From: CAZBUK01 sp964495085 | Lineage (GTDB): Bacteria > Bacteroidota > Ignavibacteria > T3Sed10-11 | DNA: 9,394 bases | Assembly: GCA_964495085.1 (NCBI GenBank) | Contig: CAZBUK010000118.1 | Location: forward strand, 1 to 9,394 | Direction of reading: 5' to 3' | In this document: positions 5,539 through 9,394 of the stretch, piece after piece | Numbering within the stretch: position 1 is the first letter of the stretch | Layout: each line of letters begins with the position of its first letter | The notes under the pieces: generated by a model | What the model saw: the letters and a program-made list of their open reading frames with translations, nothing else | Database searches by the model: none | What the model was told of the DNA's origin: nothing | Program-made: the position numbers and the translations under genes

Positions 5539-8407
5539 CTACTCTCTCCTTAGAATTTCATGCACCTTCTCTCCGAATTCAAGCGGGCTGAACGGTTTCG
5601 CGATGAAATCCAGATTTTGTTCCGTGATAAAATCCTTGCTGAGAATGTTCGCCGTATAACCGCTGATAAAAAGAAATCTGGTATCCGGCTTGAGATTTTT
5701 TATCTTCTCGTATAATTCACGTCCCGACAAATTCGGCATGATAACGTCTGATATGACAAGGTCTATTTCATGGGACCGCGATTCGAATATACGTACTCCC
5801 TCCTCGCCGTCATGTGCGGTGATCACGCTGTATCCCTGATGCTCGAGAAGCATCCTGATCATCGCGAGGATGTCTTCATCGTCCTCGGTCACCAGTATCG
5901 TCTCTTTCCCGCGCGGTAGTTCATGATGTTCCGTTCCGGCCGTTTGTTCGCCCCCGCCCTCTGCCGCGGGGAGGTACACATTGAAAGTCGTGCCCACGCC
6001 GACCTCGCTATAGACCGTTATAAAACCGTGGTGCTGTCCGACGATGCCATGAACAACCGACAGGCCGAGTCCGGTACCTTTACCAATCTCCTTGGTAGTA
6101 AAAAACGGGTCGAAGATGCGATCGATGGTCGCCGGATCCATTCCGGTTCCCGAATCGCTCACGCTGGTGAGTACAAATCGCCCGGTTTTTGCGGCTATAT
6201 GGTGCTGTACATACTCTTCGTTTACGAAGATATTCCTTGTGCTGATGGTCAGACTACCCCCGTCCGGCATTGCATCCCGGGCATTGATGCACAGGTTCAT
6301 GAACACCTGATCGATCTGTCCGGGATCAACCGAGACAAGCTTCAGTTCGGGATCGGGCTTGAAGTCGAGATGGATATGTTCTCCAAGCGTCTTGTTCAGG
6401 AGTTTGAACAGGTCGGGAAGATGAAGATTGAGATTTACCGTTTTGGGTTCGATCACCTGGCGACGCGAGAACGCCAGCAGTTGCTGGGTGATCCGGGCTC
6501 CTCTGTTGGTTAAATCCAGTATTTTGTTCAGCCTGTTGTGAATGCTGCTGCCGGGGACAACATTCCTCAGTCCGAGANNNNNNNNNNTGGCCCAGGATGG
6601 CGCCGAGCACATTATTGAAATCGTGGGCTATGCCTCCGGCGAGTTGTCCGATGCTTTCGAGTTTCTGAACCTGAAGGAGCTGTTTTTCAAGCGATTTCCG
6701 CTGCGTATCGTCGATGAGATATTCTCTCAGTTCCGTTAGAGCCCCCTGTTCATTGCGCACCCCGAAGATGTTTGCGACAACGAAGATCGCGGAACCGTCG
6801 AGACGCCGGAGCTCCATTGCGTGGGATTCGATTTTCCCTTTTTCTCCGACGAGCTTGACGATTTCATCACGATGCTTCGGATCCGGAAAAAAATCGGAAA
6901 TGTTTCGCTTGAGCGCTTCGTCGCGTGAATCAATGCCGAACAGACGGATGAACGCGGGATTGCAGTCTATAACCGTCCCGCCAACGGTAGAGACGAACAT
7001 TGCGGAGATATTGTCCTCGAAGAGCCGTTTGTATCGCGTCTCGCTTTCACGCAGGGCGGATTCTATTTCCTTCTTTTTTGTGATATCTTGAGCCGCTCCA
7101 TAGATATAGACGACCCGTCCCTGCTCCTTACCCATGACCGGATATCCATGATCGCGCAGCCATTTGACTCCGCCGTCCTTGCATATAATTCTGAATTCGG
7201 TAACATCGCTCTTGCCTCGCAGCAACCGGTCATGCCGTTCGCTCGTAATCAGAAGGTCATCGGGATGTATGAGCGCTCCGTATCCTCCCTTCGCTTCGAT
7301 TTCTTCCTCCGTATATCCGGTGATGCGGTAGAAAGCCTGGGTAACCCAATCCCGTACCAAGGTATTATCGGTTTCAACCCTGAAGGCGTACGCGTAGTCG
7401 GAGATAAGTTCGGATATGCTCCGGTATCGTTCCTCGCTCGTTCGCATTGCATCTTCGGCATTTTTTCTTCGGGAGATATCGGACATCGTTCCGATATATC
7501 CCGTTATGATTCCATTGGAATCGATCTCCGGTGCGAACCTGCTGTTTATCCAGATTTGAGCTCCGTCTTCTCTCTCCATCCTGTATTCGAACTCAAAAAG
7601 CCGCTGCTCCTTTAGCGATGCATCCCATTCCCTCTTAACATTTTCCCTGTCGTCCTTCAGAATAAAATGTGCGAACGAGCGGAATAGCACCTCCGACGGG
7701 CGCAGACCCGTTATCTCGCACCACCGGTCGTTGACGAAGGAGAGGATGCCTGACGGATCTGTCTTGCAGATTCCAATAGGCGAAGTCTGAGCAATCGATC
7801 GAAACAACGATTCGCTCTCCTTCAACGCATTGACCGACCGGGCATTCACCTCCTGATCGGAAAGAATTTTTCCGATCAAAATCGTTGCCGGCGGATACGT
7901 GAGAGCAACCGCGACTCCTACATTCCGGAGTACCATGAGAGCGTCCTGTATCGGAAGTGTAAATGCCAAAAGGAACATCATCGAATGTACCGCCAATCCT
8001 AATAGCAGCAGATATAGAGCGGTAATATTTCGTCTGTTGTTCCGGCGGTCGAAGTGAAAGAGAAGACCAATCAGCGCTGAAGCAACGATGACGGATACGC
8101 CCATGACGGCGCCCACCCCACCCTCGAGAAGCCTGTAGAGAATCGATATGCCCGCGGCTATCGTCACGGGCAGAGGACCGAAGAAAAGGGCGCAGAGACT
8201 GATCACAACCGATCGTCCGTCGAATATCAGTCCGGGGCCGAGCACAAACGGATTCATCATGCCGAGTATCGCAACGACGCCGAATACGCCCCCCTGTATG
8301 ATCAGGCCGTTCCTTGTATCTCTACGCCAGCGTTGGTCGACGAATCCCGACAGAACGCTTAAGGCGACGAGTAATGACAGATTATATATTAGTTCTACGA
8401 TGATCAC
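5539..8407 (-). CDS. Membrane hybrid sensor histidine kinase, 5TMR_LYT-PAS-PAS-PAS-HisKA-HATPase-REC, split by a scaffold gap
   Basis: The N-terminal 185 residues are a LytS-type 5TM receptor domain: about six hydrophobic segments, with the conserved MNPFVLGPGLIFDGRSV loop (51-68) and GGVGAVMG (96-103). Three PAS domains follow (about 200-314, 325-445, 455-570), then HisKA with His595 in AHDFNN. After the gap come N box Asn703, G1 DSGTG from 750, FDPFFT, GKGTGLGL 774-781, and a receiver with EDDED 840-844, Asp886, Ser914 and Lys936. Residue numbers assume six bases in the gap, giving 954 residues. Read literally, the ten Ns cause a frameshift, but each side is open in its own frame and carries conserved motifs, so I treat this as one intact gene. 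The start is GTG at 8407-8405. An in-frame TGA nine bases upstream excludes longer forms, and the Shine-Dalgarno match is poor. LytS-type domains are linked to sensing of membrane state or envelope stress in Gram-positives; the ligand here is unknown. Confidence 0.92.
6578..6587. other. Ten-N scaffold gap inside the kinase H-box region
   Basis: The gap falls just after the H box, in AHDFNNVLGAILG. Its flanks TCCGAGA (6571-6577) and TGGCC (6588-6592) are identical to the paralogue at 3168-3174 and 3181-3185, where exactly six bases (TCTGCA, 3175-3180) separate them. Six bases here would restore the frame and give His-Ala-Asp, matching the paralogue. Ten is most likely a default gap length. Confidence 0.9.
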
Positions 8408-8623
8408 ATATTCTGCTCAGATATCGATTGTGATTCTCGATGTAAGGACGCGAGAGAGAATATCCCTCTAATCACCTATCGGTAGCGCGATCTGTAGATT
8501 CCTGGAAAGCATGGTAAAGGTCAGTTGAGAGCGACTGAACACGTTACCAGCCGGATGAAAGGATTGCTGTCGGTAAATTTAAGAAGATTTCTCTGAGAAG
8601 CAATAACTGTAAAGTGTATTTGT

Positions 8624-8643
8624 AAATTTCACAAAATTTCACA
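8624..8643 (-). promoter_or_regulatory. Perfect 10-bp tandem direct repeat, candidate operator upstream of the membrane kinase
   Basis: AAATTTCACA occurs twice head to tail with no spacer (TGTGAAATTT twice on the minus strand). A 10-bp period places both copies on the same helix face, as in tandem sites of OmpR/PhoB-type regulators. It lies about 220 bases upstream of the GTG start and overlaps a weak promoter-like TTGTGA. The operator role is inferred. Confidence 0.35.
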
Positions 8644-8743
8644 TCATCGATATACCTCTCAAAAAATGAGGGGAGTCCGCGTGGTTAACAACAAACACAT
8701 ATGTGAGGGGAAAAACCCGCATATTACATATTCGTACCGGGCT

Positions 8744-8789
8744 GTAGTATTTTTGAGGAGAAATACGGGGCCCGGAAGAAAAATACTAC
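8744..8789. repeat. 11-bp perfect inverted repeat with longer imperfect arms
   Basis: GTAGTATTTTT (8744-8754) pairs exactly with AAAAATACTAC (8779-8789) around a 24-base GC-rich loop containing GGGGCCCGG. With bulges the arms extend outward through GTACCGGG on the left and CCCGTAC on the right, to about 8733-8795. It could form a stem in RNA from either strand. No T tract follows, so it is not a standard terminator. It may be a transcript-end stabiliser, a regulatory leader structure or a small palindromic element. Confidence 0.55.
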
Positions 8790-8822
8790 CCGTACATTCC
8801 GTGGATCGATTTGTCTTCCGGG
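8771..8822. repeat. 9-bp inverted repeat overlapping the neighbouring stem
   Basis: CCCGGAAGA (8771-8779) is the exact reverse complement of TCTTCCGGG (8814-8822). Its left arm lies in the loop and first arm base of the stem at 8744-8789. The two foldings therefore compete in a single RNA, as in attenuator-like leaders, or could form a pseudoknot. Confidence 0.45.
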
Positions 8823-8852
8823 AAATTTTAGAAATCGGGGCGGATTCTCGTC

Positions 8853-9251
8853 TTATTTCTTCAATAGATCCCGGATCTCCGCCAGGAGGACTTCCGATCT
8901 CGGAGGTGCAGGCGGAGCGGCAGGCTTCTCCTCCTCCTTACGTTTCAGCCGGTTCATTACCTTTACCATCATAAAGATCGCAAATGCAATAATGATAAAA
9001 TCGAGTACCGCCTTGATAAACACTCCGTAGTTGATCGTTACAGCGGGGTCGTCGCCGACCGCTTCTTTCAGCACGATGGTCAAATTGCTGAAATCCACCC
9101 CGCCGATGAGAATACCGATCGGCGGCATGATAATATCGGAAACAAGCGAGCTGACGATATTCCCGAAGGCAACGCCGATAACGATGCCGATTGCTATATC
9201 GACGACATTACCGCGCATAGCGAATTTCTTGAATTCCTGGATCATTGACAT
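8853..9251 (-). CDS. mscL: Large-conductance mechanosensitive channel MscL
   Basis: The 132-residue protein matches the MscL family along its whole length (E. coli form 136 residues). MscL is a homopentameric inner-membrane channel that opens under membrane tension and releases solutes during hypo-osmotic shock. The N-terminal amphipathic helix and pore helix TM1 (FAMRGNVVDIAIGIVIGVAFG, split here as 10-20 and 21-30) are near-identical to E. coli. The gate positions equivalent to Leu19 and Val23 are both Ile, and Gly22 is kept. The periplasmic loop is about 50-75 (GGVDF to NYGVF), TM2 about 76-98, followed by a charged linker (KRKEEEK), a Pro/Ala-rich hinge and the C-terminal bundle helix VLLAEIRDLLKK. 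ATG at 9251 is fixed by AAGGAGG seven bases upstream; Met3 is a less likely alternative. It appears to be transcribed alone or at the head of the downstream kinase genes, from which 445 bases separate it. Confidence 0.97.
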   Translation of the reverse strand: MSMIQEFKKFAMRGNVVDIAIGIVIGVAFGNIVSSLVSDIIMPPIGILIGGVDFSNLTIVLKEAVGDDPAVTINYGVFIKAVLDFIIIAFAIFMMVKVMNRLKRKEEEKPAAPPAPPRSEVLLAEIRDLLKK

Positions 9252-9258
9252 AACGGTT

Positions 9259-9265
9259 CCTCCTT
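9259..9265 (-). promoter_or_regulatory. Strong ribosome binding site of mscL
   Basis: AAGGAGG on the minus strand lies seven bases before the ATG at 9251. It is the best Shine-Dalgarno match in the window and contrasts with the poor one of the kinase downstream. Confidence 0.8.
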
Positions 9266-9310
9266 ATGTTGTGTATACGTTTTTCAATCGCCTCAGCCTG
9301 CCGGGAATAC

Positions 9311-9339
9311 ATGGTATCATTTCATATCACAACTGTCCA
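9311..9339 (-). promoter_or_regulatory. Candidate sigma-70-type promoter of mscL
   Basis: On the minus strand TGGACA (9339-9334) and TACCAT (9316-9311) are separated by 17 bases, matching five and four of six consensus positions. An AT-rich tract (about 9341-9360) lies just upstream and could act as an UP element. The expected transcript would have a leader of about 50 bases. This was identified by eye only. Confidence 0.35.
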
Positions 9340-9394
9340 AATTAAAATATAAAGAATTTTGAATGGTTCAGGTCCACCAAGCCGAAATCGTTGG

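Larger units (their letters stand above)
8408..8852. other. 445-base gene-free leader between mscL and the membrane kinase
   Basis: No coding region is supported on either strand. On the minus strand this is downstream of mscL and upstream of the kinase, so it should hold the mscL transcript end and the kinase promoter. Visible elements are the inverted repeats around 8744-8822, the palindrome CACATATGTG (8696-8705), a short GGGG-AAAAA-CCC hairpin (8707-8718), CGATTT/AAATCG (8807-8812 with 8832-8837) and the tandem repeat at 8624-8643. Several weak -35/-10 pairs can be drawn on the minus strand, for example TTGTGA and TACAGT 17 bases apart, but none is strong. I see no textbook intrinsic terminator for mscL. 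Confidence 0.55.

Noticed and set aside
5532..5546. Possible terminator hairpin GAGAG/CTCTC at the end of the membrane kinase
   Set aside because: Only five base pairs, overlaps the stop codon and has no T tract on the minus strand.
5923..6513. Plus-strand open frame of 196 codons opposite the membrane kinase
   Set aside because: It is antisense to the conserved ATPase and receiver region, with no domain of its own; a shadow of the real gene.
6326..6577. Continuation of the kinase reading frame past the Ns giving a different C terminus
   Set aside because: It is out of frame relative to the HATPase domain; the translation is low-complexity and unrelated to any kinase, as expected from a wrong gap length.
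8666..8974. Plus-strand open frame of 102 codons between mscL and the kinase
   Set aside because: It runs through the inverted repeats and into the antisense of mscL; composition and content do not resemble a protein.
9252..9394. Cyclic-di-AMP riboswitch or other known riboswitch before mscL
   Set aside because: The leader from the candidate promoter is only about 50 bases and shows no structured core; too short for that class.
1..9394. CRISPR array, tRNA, rRNA, transposase or phage genes
   Set aside because: I found no regularly spaced repeats, no tRNA-like cloverleaf and no protein resembling mobile-element functions on either strand.

Overview
This is a stretch of a bacterial draft genome of roughly balanced GC content. 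It contains a 10-N scaffold gap at 6578-6587. All five recognisable genes lie on the minus strand, so transcription runs from high to low coordinates: mscL (9251-8853), a membrane-bound hybrid histidine kinase (8407-5539, interrupted by the gap), a second soluble hybrid histidine kinase (5384-2139), a TolB-like WD40 beta-propeller protein (1714-764) and an N-acetylmuramoyl-L-alanine amidase that runs off the left edge (724-1). Signal peptides ending in an Ala-Gln junction, long multi-PAS hybrid kinases and a secreted amidase of this type are common in the Fibrobacterota-Chlorobiota-Bacteroidota (FCB) superphylum and related uncultured lineages. That placement is an impression, and no marker gene here fixes it.

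Right end (8408-9394): mscL has a near-ideal Shine-Dalgarno sequence and a plausible sigma-70-type promoter. It is followed by a 445-base non-coding stretch holding an 11-bp perfect inverted repeat, a second overlapping inverted repeat and a perfect 10-bp tandem direct repeat. This stretch forms the long leader of the first kinase, which starts at a GTG with no good ribosome binding site.

Centre (2139-8407): two adjacent hybrid kinases have closely similar, collinear HisKA-HATPase-receiver halves but unrelated sensor halves. One has a LytS-type 5TM membrane sensor plus three PAS domains. The other has PAS-GAF-PAS-(GAF-like)-PAS and no membrane segment. The apparent frameshift in the first kinase is best explained by the arbitrary gap length. 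The collinear paralogue predicts that six bases, encoding most of His-Ala-Asp, are missing there.

Left end (1-2138): a 424-base gene-free spacer carries several short motifs resembling decayed dispersed intergenic repeats. Beyond it are the TolB-like protein and the amidase, 39 bases apart and probably co-transcribed. The amidase has all the expected zinc and catalytic residues.

Taken together the genes suggest an envelope theme: turgor release, a membrane sensor of the type that controls autolysis in Gram-positives, and a peptidoglycan hydrolase. No response regulator with an output domain and no HPt protein is present, so the signalling target is unknown. I see no clear evidence for a wholly new system. 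The most useful points are the gap-induced false frameshift, the sensor-swapped kinase pair and the structured leader between mscL and the kinases.
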